The notes under the pieces: generated by a model
The model's database searches: none
Told to the model about the DNA's origin: nothing
What the model saw: the letters and a program-made list of their open reading frames with translations, nothing else
Part shown: positions 46,671-56,554 of the stretch, piece after piece
How the letters are laid out: every line of letters starts with the position of its first letter
Position numbering within the stretch: position 1 is the stretch's first letter
Origin: Pseudarthrobacter enclensis
GTDB taxonomy: Bacteria > Actinomycetota > Actinomycetes > Actinomycetales > Micrococcaceae
Direction: 5' to 3'
DNA: 64,000 nucleotides
Assembly: GCF_001457025.1 (NCBI RefSeq)
Contig: NZ_KQ758600.1
Location: 62,001 to 126,000 of the forward strand
Translations under genes and position numbers: made by a program

Positions 46671-48194
46671 TCAGGCAGCCGCGAGGAGGTCCTCGACGTA
46701 GGCCACCAGGGTGCGGACCGTGCAGCCGGTGCCCTGCTTGTGCGTGTAGCCGTAGGGGCTGCCGTTGTTGAAGGACGGGCCGGCGATATCGATGTGCGCC
46801 CACGGGATCTGGGCGCCCTGCTTGTCCTTGCCCACGAATTCACGCAGGAAAACGGCCGCGGTCATCATTCCGCCGTGGCGTTCGCCGATGTTGGCGATGT
46901 CCGCCACCTGGGAGTCCAGGCTGGGGCGCAGTTCCTCCGGCAGGGGCATGGGCCAGACCAGTTCGCCGGCCCGGTCCGCGGCGGCCTTGAGGGCGGACGT
47001 CACGCTGTCCGAGCCCATGATGCCGGCGGTGCGGTTGCCCAGTGCAATGAGCTGGGCGCCGGTGAGGGTGGCGACATCGATGATGGCATCCGGATATTCG
47101 CGGCTCGCCGCCACGATGCCGTCGGCCATGACCAGCCGGCCCTCGGCGTCGGTGTTAAGGACCTCGACGGTCTTGCCGCCGAACATGGTCAGGACATCAG
47201 CGGGGCGTGACGCGCCGCCGCCGGGCATGTTCTCGGCGATGCAGAGCCATGCGGTGGCCTTGACCGGGAGGCCGAGTCCGGCCAGTGCCAGGACAGTGTT
47301 AAGCACGACGGCGGCACCGGCCATATCGCTCTTCATGTCACCCATGCCCAGGGCCGGCTTGATGGAAATGCCGCCGGTGTCGAAGGTGATTCCCTTGCCC
47401 ACCAGCGCGATGCTGCGGGCCGCTTTTGCGGGCGCGTACTCAACCTTGACCAGCCGCGGCTGCCGGGCCGAGCCCTTGCCCACGCCCATGATCCCGCCAA
47501 ATCCCTCCTTCTCCAGGCGCTTCTCGTCCCAGACAGTCACCTTGACGGGCAGGCCCCTGGAGAGATCCTTCGCTGCTTCGGCGAACGTTTCGGGGTAGAG
47601 GTGGCTGGGCGGCGTGTTCACCAGGGTCCGGGTGGCATTGACGGCGGTGGCCACCAGCCCGGCGCGCTTCAGTGCGGCGTTGAGGTCCTTGGTTTCCGCC
47701 ACGTCAGTGAAAATGACGGCGTTGCGGACCGGTTCCTTCAGCCCGTCGGTGCTGGAACGGAACTCAGTGAAGGCGTATGCGCCCAGGGCCGCACCTTCGG
47801 CGACGGCAGCGACGTCGTCCACGGTCGCCGTCGGAAATGCCAGCGCCACTGTGGCCAGTCCGGCGAGCTGCCGGACGGCCGAGCCGGCAGCCCGGCGCAG
47901 CGACTCTCCCGTGGGCGGCGCGCCCGCAGCAACCTTGCCAACGCCGGCCAGCACCAGGATGCCGGCGCCGGTCTCCGCCAGGCCGGGCAGGCGGACGATC
48001 TGGTCCGCGGCGCCGGTGATCCCCAGGGACTTGAGGGACTCGGCCAGCGCCTCCGCCGACTTGGCCGTCAGCGGGTTGTCCAGCAGGACCGGCCCGTCAG
48101 TTCCCTGCCCCACCCCGATGACCACGGCGTCGCTGGGGGTCTTCTTCAGGTCCCGGGAGACGGTACTAAGGTTGATTTCCGTATTCTTGACCAC
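46671..48194 (-). CDS. pepA: Leucyl aminopeptidase (M17) PepA
   Basis: This is a cytosolic two-metal aminopeptidase that recycles peptides. The 507-residue protein has an N-terminal macro-like domain and the M17 catalytic domain with GKGITFDTGGISIKPALGMGDMKSDM, the hallmark NTDAEGRLVMADGI, and DVATLTGAQLIALG. Start GTG 48194. It would act on the small peptides made by proteases such as the tricorn-type protein in this window. Confidence 0.96.
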   Translation of the reverse strand: MVKNTEINLSTVSRDLKKTPSDAVVIGVGQGTDGPVLLDNPLTAKSAEALAESLKSLGITGAADQIVRLPGLAETGAGILVLAGVGKVAAGAPPTGESLRRAAGSAVRQLAGLATVALAFPTATVDDVAAVAEGAALGAYAFTEFRSSTDGLKEPVRNAVIFTDVAETKDLNAALKRAGLVATAVNATRTLVNTPPSHLYPETFAEAAKDLSRGLPVKVTVWDEKRLEKEGFGGIMGVGKGSARQPRLVKVEYAPAKAARSIALVGKGITFDTGGISIKPALGMGDMKSDMAGAAVVLNTVLALAGLGLPVKATAWLCIAENMPGGGASRPADVLTMFGGKTVEVLNTDAEGRLVMADGIVAASREYPDAIIDVATLTGAQLIALGNRTAGIMGSDSVTSALKAAADRAGELVWPMPLPEELRPSLDSQVADIANIGERHGGMMTAAVFLREFVGKDKQGAQIPWAHIDIAGPSFNNGSPYGYTHKQGTGCTVRTLVAYVEDLLAAA

Positions 48195-48452
48195 AGGGAT
48201 GAGTCCTCAATTCTCGAAGCGATCGGGCGGGGATACATGTTTGGTGCCCCGCCATGGTGTGGCCCGGAGGCGGCCGTTCCGGACGCGGCCCGGGAGAATG
48301 CAGGCCCGGCTGGCAGGCCAGTTCCGATCGTAGCCCTTTGCCGGCGCGGCGGAGGAATTTCCTGAGATGTGCACCACAGGCCGCGGCGGAATGCCCTGCC
48401 GGCCCGCAGCGTTATGAATGATGTCCACCCCAACCCGTGAAAGGAACATGGC

Positions 48453-49391
48453 GTGCTTGAACGGATCTCCGGCTCCCTGCTGGACCCCGAGGCTCTCTAT
48501 GCGAGCAACATCGAGCTGTTCCACAGCCCTGAGCTCCGTGGCCTGAACCTGGTGATGGGTTTCACCGGCTTCGCTGACGCCGGCCACGTAGTGAAGCAGA
48601 TCAATGCCGAGCTGCTGGACTCCCTCGATGCCCGGCCCGTCGCGGTCTTCGACGCGGACCAGCTGATGGACTACCGGTCCAGGCGCCCGCACGTGAGTTT
48701 CGTCGAGGACCACATCCAGGACTACCAGGAACCCCGGCTGGCCCTGTACCGGCTGGTGGACGGCCTCGGCAAGCCGTTCCTCCTCCTGGCCGGGTTCGAA
48801 CCTGACCTGCAGTGGGAACGGTTTGCCCGTGCCGTGGTGGGCATTGTGGAGAAACTAGACGTCAACCTGGTCACCTGGATCCACTCCATTCCCATGCCTG
48901 TGCCGCACACCCGCCCCGTTGGCGTGACCGTGCACGGGAACCGGCCCGAGCTGATCGAGGGCATTTCGGTATGGAAGCCCACCGTGGAAGTCCCCGCCGC
49001 CGTGGGCCACATCCTTGAGCTGCGGCTCGTGGAGGCCGGACGCAACGTGGCCGGGTATGTCATCCACGTTCCGCACTACCTGGCCGAAGCGGAGTACCCC
49101 ACCGCCGCCGTCGCCGGGCTGGAGTACCTGGGCGCCGCCGCCTCCCTCATGCTGCCGACGGACCGGCTGCGGGAATCCGGCCGCGAAGTCAGCCGCCAGA
49201 TCGCCGAGCAGATCGAAGCCTCGGAGGAGGTCCAGCAGGTGGTGGCCCGCCTGGAAACGCGGTACGACGAAAAATCGGACGGCATCGTCCGGCGCTCCCT
49301 CCTTGCCAACGAGAATGACGAGCTTCCCGACGCCGACGACCTCGGCGCAGCAGTGGAGGCCTACCTCGCGCGGGAAAACCCCGGGCAGTAG
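48453..49391 (+). CDS. PAC2 family protein (proteasome assembly chaperone-like)
   Basis: The 312-residue protein matches the actinobacterial PAC2 (DUF) family: the N-terminal NLVMGFTGFADAGHVVKQ, VAVFDADQLMDYRSRRP, FLLLAGFEPDLQWERFA, the HSIPMPVPHTRPVGVTVHG segment and a coiled C-terminal region (ESGREVSRQIAEQIEASEE). The fold is shared with archaeal and eukaryotic proteasome assembly chaperones, but the actinobacterial role is not established. GTG 48453 follows GAAAGGAAC. Confidence 0.87.
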   Translation: MLERISGSLLDPEALYASNIELFHSPELRGLNLVMGFTGFADAGHVVKQINAELLDSLDARPVAVFDADQLMDYRSRRPHVSFVEDHIQDYQEPRLALYRLVDGLGKPFLLLAGFEPDLQWERFARAVVGIVEKLDVNLVTWIHSIPMPVPHTRPVGVTVHGNRPELIEGISVWKPTVEVPAAVGHILELRLVEAGRNVAGYVIHVPHYLAEAEYPTAAVAGLEYLGAAASLMLPTDRLRESGREVSRQIAEQIEASEEVQQVVARLETRYDEKSDGIVRRSLLANENDELPDADDLGAAVEAYLARENPGQ

Positions 49392-49432
49392 CTGCGGCGG
49401 CGCGTGCTCCGGCCGGGCCGGCGGCCTGCGGG

Positions 49433-49438
49433 CATAAT
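49433..49438 (+). promoter_or_regulatory. -10 element for leaderless MFS gene
   Basis: CATAAT ends 7 nt before GTG 49445. No ribosome site lies in the gap. Confidence 0.5.
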
Positions 49439-49444
49439 GAAACG

Positions 49445-50791
49445 GTGACTGCACCCCGCGCCTGGCTGATTTGGACCGTCGGAGTCCTCGGGTACCTGGT
49501 GGCCGTCTCCCAGCGCACCTCCTTCGGGGTTGTGGGCCTTGAGGCCACCGAACGTTTCCACGCCGGCGCGTCCGCAATCTCGTTCTTCACCGTCCTGCAG
49601 TTGTTGGTCTACGCCGCCCTGCAGATTCCGGTCGGCCTTCTGGTGGACCGGCTGGGTTCCCGGGTCATGATCGCCGGCGGTGCAGTCCTGATGGGGTTGG
49701 GCCAGCTCCAGCTGGCGTTCGCCGACAGCATTCCCGGCGGGGTCCTGGGCCGTGTCCTGGTGGGCGCAGGTGACGCGATGACCTTCATCTCGGTGATCAG
49801 GCTGATCCCGTTGTGGTTCGCGCCGGCGAGGGTTCCCCTGGTCACCCAGCTGACCGGCATGACCGGCCAGCTGGGCCAGCTGGTCAGCATCCTCCCCTTC
49901 GCATTCGTCCTGCACACATCCGGGTGGACCCCGGCGTTCCTGATGCTCGCCGGCATGTCCGCTGTTGCCGTGGTGCTGGTGGTGGCGCTCCTGAAGGACG
50001 TCCCGCCCGGCGTCGAACGCCCCACGTCCCAGCAGGGGCTTAAGGCGACCGGCGTTTCCCTGGCCCGTGCGTGGCGCCAGCCGGGCACCCGGCTGGGCAT
50101 GTGGAGCCACTTCACCATCCAGTTCAGCGGCACCGTGTTCGCCATGACCTGGGGATACCCCTTCCTGATCTCCGGCCAGGGACTGGACGCCGGAACGGTC
50201 GCATCGCTGATGGCCCTGTACGTTGCCGCCGCCATGGCCGTGGGGCCGTTCATCGGCCGGTTCGTATCGCGGCACCCGCTGCGGCGCTCCACCATGGTGC
50301 TCCTCATCGCCGCCGTAACTGCTGCGGCCTGGGCCGCGGTGCTGCTGTTGCCCGGCCGCGCGCCGCTCTGGCTGCTGGCCATCCTGGTGGTGGCACTGGC
50401 CATCGGCGGGCCGGGATCCATGATCGGATTCGACTTTGCCCGGACCTTCAACCCCGCCCACCGGATCGGCACCGCAACCGGAATCGTCAACGTGGGCGGC
50501 TTCATCGCTGCCCTGACGGCCATTTTCCTGATCGGCCTGGTCCTGGACGTCCTGTATGCCAGCGGTTTCTCCCAAGGTGTCCTGTACGGCCTGGACCCGT
50601 TCCGGATCGCGCTGAGCGTCCAGTTCCTCCTGCTGGGCTTCGGCGCCGCAGCCGTGGTGGCCTGCAGGAGGAAGGTGCGCCGGCGGATGGCGGAGCAGGG
50701 AGTCGTGGTCCCGCCGCTCCGGACGGCGCTGGCGCGGCAGCGCCGCGAAAGCCTGGCCCGGCGCCGGCAGGACACGCCTTCGGAGGGCTGA
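49445..50791 (+). CDS. MFS transporter
   Basis: The 448-residue protein has 12 hydrophobic segments and the loop-2/3 motif GLLVDRLGSRVMIAGGAVLMG, typical of major facilitator transporters, and a central loop (about 180-205) between the two halves. The ending is a basic cytoplasmic tail (RRKVRRRMAEQG and RQRRESLARRR). The substrate cannot be inferred and the neighbours give no hint. A CATAAT hexamer 7 nt upstream of GTG implies a leaderless mRNA. Confidence 0.9.
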   Translation: MTAPRAWLIWTVGVLGYLVAVSQRTSFGVVGLEATERFHAGASAISFFTVLQLLVYAALQIPVGLLVDRLGSRVMIAGGAVLMGLGQLQLAFADSIPGGVLGRVLVGAGDAMTFISVIRLIPLWFAPARVPLVTQLTGMTGQLGQLVSILPFAFVLHTSGWTPAFLMLAGMSAVAVVLVVALLKDVPPGVERPTSQQGLKATGVSLARAWRQPGTRLGMWSHFTIQFSGTVFAMTWGYPFLISGQGLDAGTVASLMALYVAAAMAVGPFIGRFVSRHPLRRSTMVLLIAAVTAAAWAAVLLLPGRAPLWLLAILVVALAIGGPGSMIGFDFARTFNPAHRIGTATGIVNVGGFIAALTAIFLIGLVLDVLYASGFSQGVLYGLDPFRIALSVQFLLLGFGAAAVVACRRKVRRRMAEQGVVVPPLRTALARQRRESLARRRQDTPSEG

Positions 50792-50906
50792 CTTTCCCTC
50801 CACACCCGGCCGTCCAGCAGGGGCGGATGGGGCGGTGCGCAGGATCTTTTCCACATGGGGCACCCGGGCCCTTATGGCGGGCATGCCGGCCGCGGATCGT
50901 GGAGCC

Positions 50907-52163
50907 ATGACAGCTCCCGAAAAACTCACAGTCAGCGGACCGGCGGACATTCTCGGATTCATCCCGCACGCCCTGGGGTACTGGCCGGCCGGCAGCCTGG
51001 TGGCCATGACCATGCACGGCAGCCGCCTCGGAGCCACCCTGCGGCTCGACCTGCCCGCCCCGGACGGGACGTCCGCGCCGGTCCAATACCTGAACGCCGT
51101 GCGTGGCTACCTTGAGGCGGACACGGAGGCAGACGGCACCCTGCTGGCGGTGTTCACCGGCGACTCCCACCTGGCCGCCGGATCGTATGACCGGTTGCTG
51201 GCAGCTCTCGGTCCGGTGCTCGACGGGGCCGGCATGCCGGTCCGCGAGGCGTGGTACGTGGGGGACACCGTGTGGCGCGACGCATGGTGCATGGACCCGG
51301 GCTGCTGCCCGGTGCCCGGACGCCCCCTCCAGGAGATCCGGGACAGCGCCCTCAACGCCGAGATGGTGTACCGGGGGAGCAGCGTGGGGCCGGCCCCCGG
51401 CCGGCAGGACGCGCCGGCCCCACTCGTATCAGCCCTGTACCGGGCTGCGGTGCTCGAGGCCGACGCGGAATGGGAACGCGTGCTCGCGCCGCGGCGTTCC
51501 AGCGCGGCACAGTTCCGGGCAGTGCTGGACACCTGGGAGGTCCTGTTGGCGGGCGGCGCGGCAGCGCCCTGGCTGCCCGACGCGGACCGGGACGGCTTCC
51601 TGCGCGCCTCGCTTCTGGTGCCTGCGTGGCGGGACGCCGTCCTGATCATGTGTGCTGCCGGCAGGGTGGCTGCGGAGGACGGCGCCGCGTTCCACGGCTT
51701 TGACCCCGGACTTACCCTCGAACCGGTCCGCCCGCAGGCCCCGGACGCTGCTGAACACTGCCACGCCGGGGAGGGGCTGAAGGACGACTTTCCCCGGCTG
51801 CGCCTGGTCGCGTCGACGGCGGCAGGGCCCGCGGGCCGCTCCCGTGCCGTACCGGGGTACGGCGGGGTCCTGATGGGAACCGAGCCGGCGGTGCCGGACT
51901 GGGCATCCATGGAGGCCCTGGACCGCATCCTCACCGAACTTGCTGCCCCCGGCGGTGGAGCGGTTGCGGCTGCCCTCACCTGCCGCGGTTGGATCGAATG
52001 GTGCAGGGGCCGCGGCTCCTACGCGGCTGCGCACCTTCACCGGGCGCTGGAGACCGAGCCGGGCTACCGGCTGGCGGAGCTGTTCCTGGAACTGGTGGGC
52101 CGCGGAACGCTGTGCGGATGGGCGGCGCGGAAGGACGCCGCCTGGCAGCGGCCCGGACGGTAG
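50907..52163 (+). CDS. DUF4192 family protein
   Basis: This 418-residue soluble protein matches DUF4192, an actinobacterial family of unknown function. It begins MTAPEKLTVSGPADILGFIPHALGYWP, and the ILGFIPHALGYWPAGSLVAMTM pattern is the family hallmark. The C-terminus, DRILTELAAPGGGAVAAALTCRGWIEWCRGRGSYAAAHL, also fits. ATG 50907 was chosen; the frame is open to 50835 but that part is not conserved-looking. It sits upstream of the primary sigma gene, with its own separate leader region between. Confidence 0.85.
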   Translation: MTAPEKLTVSGPADILGFIPHALGYWPAGSLVAMTMHGSRLGATLRLDLPAPDGTSAPVQYLNAVRGYLEADTEADGTLLAVFTGDSHLAAGSYDRLLAALGPVLDGAGMPVREAWYVGDTVWRDAWCMDPGCCPVPGRPLQEIRDSALNAEMVYRGSSVGPAPGRQDAPAPLVSALYRAAVLEADAEWERVLAPRRSSAAQFRAVLDTWEVLLAGGAAAPWLPDADRDGFLRASLLVPAWRDAVLIMCAAGRVAAEDGAAFHGFDPGLTLEPVRPQAPDAAEHCHAGEGLKDDFPRLRLVASTAAGPAGRSRAVPGYGGVLMGTEPAVPDWASMEALDRILTELAAPGGGAVAAALTCRGWIEWCRGRGSYAAAHLHRALETEPGYRLAELFLELVGRGTLCGWAARKDAAWQRPGR

Positions 52164-52300
52164 GAGGTGGCGGAGGGGCCGGGCCAGGGCGCGCCGCCGC
52201 AGCGGAACAGGGATGATGTGGCGCAGGGGGAGGACCGGCGCGGCGAAACGTGAGACAATGGTTGCCGAGACCCGGTTGGGTCCGTGTACCAAGTGCCTGA

Positions 52301-52389
52301 CGTATTGCCCTCCGGGGAACAATACGGCCGCCCCGGCAGTTGTCTTTAAAGACTCTGCCGGCCGTGGTGGCGCATGGTTTCCACCACGG
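52301..52389 (+). other. Three consecutive hairpins upstream of the sigma gene
   Basis: Hairpin 1: CGTATTG (52301-52307) with CAATACG (52320-52326). Hairpin 2: CCGGCAG (52333-52339) with CTGCCGG (52355-52361), around an internal palindrome GTCTTTAAAGAC. Hairpin 3: 9-nt perfect arms (52362-52370 with 52381-52389) around 10 nt. Together they fill most of the gap between DUF4192 and sigA and could be a structured leader, a terminator cluster or operator sites. Confidence 0.55.
52316..52341 (+). promoter_or_regulatory. SigH/SigR-type promoter candidate for the primary sigma gene
   Basis: GGAAC (52316-52320), 18 nt, then GTT (52339-52341) matches the ECF sigma SigR/SigH consensus GGAA(T/C)-n18-GTT exactly. 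In Streptomyces coelicolor the primary sigma gene hrdB also has a SigR-dependent promoter (established knowledge). Transcription would begin about 100 nt before the GTG 52457. Confidence 0.5.
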
Positions 52390-52456
52390 ACTTGACAGGG
52401 TCATAGTGGTGTTGCCCCTATGGTGATTCCACAGACCACCGCAAGAAAGGTTTTCT

Positions 52457-53755
<1,299 letters not shown>

Positions 53756-53778
53756 ACACCTCATCAGGCAACTGCCAC

Positions 53779-53834
53779 CAGCAAAGGGCCGGCCGGTCCG
53801 CCCGCAACAGCGGGAACCGGCCGGCCCTTTGCTG
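53779..53834 (+). terminator. Intrinsic terminator after sigA
   Basis: A 19-nt perfect stem (53779-53797 with 53816-53834) with an inner GC stem and AACA loop. It includes AAAG and CTTT near the base. Confidence 0.88.
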
Positions 53835-53889
53835 TGCAGTGCCTGCCTGCGGTGTGGGCCGGCGCCCTGACACCCGCCGGCTTAAACGG

Positions 53890-53931
53890 CAAGGGCGGGG
53901 TTCCTCCGTGTGTGGAGGAACCCCGCCCTTG
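53890..53931. terminator. Terminator after the DUF7455 gene
   Basis: A perfect 18-nt stem (53890-53907 with 53914-53931) with a GTGTGT loop, 16 nt beyond the stop of the minus-strand gene. It can work in both directions. Confidence 0.85.
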
Positions 53932-53946
53932 GACGCTTGGGGGTCG

Positions 53947-54168
53947 CTAGTCGACGTCTACGGCTGCCTTCTCGTGAAGCTTGGCCGTCTCATCGTGCCA
54001 GTCCGAGCTCAAGGGCTTGAGCGTTGCTTCGACTGCACGGGCGTGGTGGGCGCAGAAGAGGAGCTCACCGCCGGAGGACTCGAGTACAACCCGGACATAT
54101 GCCTGAGCTCCGCAACGGTCGCACCGGTCCAGCGCGTTGAGTGTGCGGTCTGCCACTGCTGTTGTCAT
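53947..54168 (-). CDS. DUF7455 small zinc-ribbon-like protein
   Basis: The 73-residue protein has a C-x2-C (C16, C19 in DRCDRCG) and a later C39 followed by H41/H42 (LFCAHHARA), a likely zinc site, and an acidic tail. It is conserved in actinobacteria next to the primary sigma gene and parE, function unknown. On its strand the start ATG follows AAGGAGG, a perfect ribosome site, and TTATAT about 40 nt upstream may be the -10. Alone between terminators. Confidence 0.88.
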   Translation of the reverse strand: MTTAVADRTLNALDRCDRCGAQAYVRVVLESSGGELLFCAHHARAVEATLKPLSSDWHDETAKLHEKAAVDVD

Positions 54169-54424
54169 ATCGGCCTCCTTAGTAGATCTGTACGTCTATA
54201 TAACCAGCATTCGTATCCAAACCATCGCAAGGATGGCCCAAGTTCGCTGACCGCGTATCCGCAAGAGTCGGTCAAGATTGTCCCGGCACGCGGACCTTCG
54301 CCCCCGTGGCGCGGTCCACACGCCCGCCGGGGTGTGGCGGCAACGGGTCCGCTGCGCAGCCGACTACCCTAGAGAGAGCGCCCACGTGCGCCTGCTGTTC
54401 CGTCCCTGAAGGAGTTCATCACCA

Positions 54425-56533
54425 GTGGCACCAAGCTCTGAGTACACCGCCCGGCACCTGTCAGTCCTGGAGGGCCTCGAAGCCGTCCGCAAGCGCCCGG
54501 GCATGTACATCGGCTCCACCGACTCGCGCGGCCTGATGCACTGCCTGTGGGAAATCATCGACAACTCCGTGGATGAGGCCCTCGCCGGCTTCGGACACGA
54601 CATCCGCATCATCCTGCACGCGGACAACTCGGTGGAGATCCACGACGACGGCCGCGGCATCCCCATCGACAAGGAACCCAAGACCGGTCTCACCGGCGTC
54701 GAGGTGGTCTTTACCAAGCTGCACGCCGGCGGCAAGTTCGGCGGCGGCTCCTACACCGCTTCGGGCGGCCTGCACGGCGTGGGCGCCTCGGTGGTTAACG
54801 CCCTGTCCTCCCGCCTCGACGTGGAGGTGGACCGCGGCGGCAAGACCTACCGGATGTCCTTCCGCCGTGGAGAGCCCGGCCGGTTCAGCGACTCCGGCAG
54901 CAAGTCCGATCCCGCCGCCGCGTTCACGCCGTTCGTGGAGGACTCGGTGCTCGACGTCGTCGGGAAGGCCAAGCGCGGCGTCACCGGCACTCGCATCCGC
55001 TACTGGGCCGACCGGCAGATCTTCACCCCTGACGCGAAGTTCTCCTATGACGAGCTGGTGTCCCGGGCACGGCAGACGTCGTTCCTGGTTCCGGGCCTCA
55101 AGCTGACCGTCCGGGACGAACGCCGCGTCCCGGGTACGCCCGGCGAGGCCGGCCCCCATGAGGAGGTCTTCCACCACGACGGCGGAATCTCCGAGTTTGT
55201 GGACTTCCTGGCCGCAGACCCGGCCGTCACGGATGTCTGGCGGCTGCACGGGTCCGGCAAGTTCAAGGAAACCGTCCCCGTCCTCGACGAACGCGGCCAC
55301 AGCCAGCTCGCCGAAGTCGAACGCGACTGCGAGGTCGACGTGGCGCTGCGCTGGGGCATCGGCTACGACAGCACGGTCCGCAGCTTCGTCAACATCATCT
55401 CCACGCCCAAGGGCGGCACCCACCAGTCCGGCTTCGAACAGGCCCTGGTCAAGACGTTCCGGAAAGCCGTGGAGAGCAACGCCCGCAAGCTTAAGGCCGG
55501 CAACGACAAGATTGAAAAGGACGACATCTTCGCCGGCCTGACGGCGGTGCTCACCGTCCGCCTGGCAGAGCCGCAGTTCGAAGGGCAGACCAAGGAAATC
55601 CTGGGCACCTCCGCGGTCCGCGCCATCGTGGCCAAGGTGGTGGAGCGCGAGATCAGCGCCAAGCTGGCGTCCTCCAACCGCAACGACAAAGCCCAGTCGG
55701 CGCTGCTGCTCGAGAAGATCGTCAGCGAAATGAAGTCGCGGATCTCCGCCCGCGTCCACAAGGAGACCCAGCGGCGCAAGAATGCGCTGGAAACGTCGTC
55801 CATGCCCACCAAGCTCGCTGACTGCCGGACGGACGACGTCGAACGTTCCGAGCTGTTCATCGTGGAAGGCGACTCGGCGCTGGGGACCGCGAAGCTTGCC
55901 CGCTCCTCCGACTTCCAGGCGCTGCTGCCCATCCGCGGCAAGATCCTCAACGTCCAGAAGGCCTCGGTGGGCGACATGCTCTCCAACGCCGAGTGCGCAG
56001 CCCTGATCCAGGTGGTGGGGGCCGGCTCGGGCCGCAGCTTCGACATCGGCGCCGCCCGCTACGGCAAGGTCATCCTGATGACCGACGCCGATGTGGACGG
56101 CGCACACATCCGCACCCTCCTGCTCACGCTCTTCTTCCGGTACATGCGGCCCATGATCGAGGAAGGCCGGGTCTTTGCCGCGGTGCCGCCGCTGCACCGG
56201 GTGGAGGTCATCAACGCCGGGCAGAAGGCCAACGAGATGATCTACACCTACTCGGAAGCCGAACTGCACGTGCTGCTGGCCAGGCTTGCCAAGGAGGGCA
56301 AGCGCTACAAGGAACCCATCCAGCGGTACAAGGGCCTGGGTGAAATGGACGCCGAGCAGCTGGCCGAGACCACCATGGATCCGCGGCACCGCACCCTGCG
56401 CAAAGTGGGGATCGCGGAACTGGAGCAGGCCGAGAAGACCTTCGACCTGCTGATGGGCTCCGACGTATCCCCGCGCAAGGACTTCATTATTGCCGGCGCC
56501 GCAAGCCTGGACCGGGAGCGCATCGACGCCTGA
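54425..56533 (+). CDS. parE: DNA topoisomerase IV subunit B ParE (GyrB paralogue)
   Basis: The 702-residue type IIA topoisomerase ATPase subunit has a GHKL ATPase domain (EIIDNSVDEALAGFGHD, DDGRGIPIDKE, SYTASGGLHGVGASVVNALS), a transducer domain and a TOPRIM domain. There, E481 (in EGDSALGTAK) and D554/D556 (MTDADVDGAH) bind the metal. The EGDSALG form, and the location beside the sigma gene away from gyrA and oriC genes, favour ParE over GyrB. Start GTG 54425 follows GAAGGAG. Confidence 0.92.
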   Translation: MAPSSEYTARHLSVLEGLEAVRKRPGMYIGSTDSRGLMHCLWEIIDNSVDEALAGFGHDIRIILHADNSVEIHDDGRGIPIDKEPKTGLTGVEVVFTKLHAGGKFGGGSYTASGGLHGVGASVVNALSSRLDVEVDRGGKTYRMSFRRGEPGRFSDSGSKSDPAAAFTPFVEDSVLDVVGKAKRGVTGTRIRYWADRQIFTPDAKFSYDELVSRARQTSFLVPGLKLTVRDERRVPGTPGEAGPHEEVFHHDGGISEFVDFLAADPAVTDVWRLHGSGKFKETVPVLDERGHSQLAEVERDCEVDVALRWGIGYDSTVRSFVNIISTPKGGTHQSGFEQALVKTFRKAVESNARKLKAGNDKIEKDDIFAGLTAVLTVRLAEPQFEGQTKEILGTSAVRAIVAKVVEREISAKLASSNRNDKAQSALLLEKIVSEMKSRISARVHKETQRRKNALETSSMPTKLADCRTDDVERSELFIVEGDSALGTAKLARSSDFQALLPIRGKILNVQKASVGDMLSNAECAALIQVVGAGSGRSFDIGAARYGKVILMTDADVDGAHIRTLLLTLFFRYMRPMIEEGRVFAAVPPLHRVEVINAGQKANEMIYTYSEAELHVLLARLAKEGKRYKEPIQRYKGLGEMDAEQLAETTMDPRHRTLRKVGIAELEQAEKTFDLLMGSDVSPRKDFIIAGAASLDRERIDA

Positions 56534-56554
56534 CCGGGCAGGCGCGCGGCCCGG

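Noticed and set aside
52392..52424. TTGACA/TATGGT as the main sigA promoter
   Set aside because: The 21-bp spacer is too long for a housekeeping promoter, so I kept it only as a remark.
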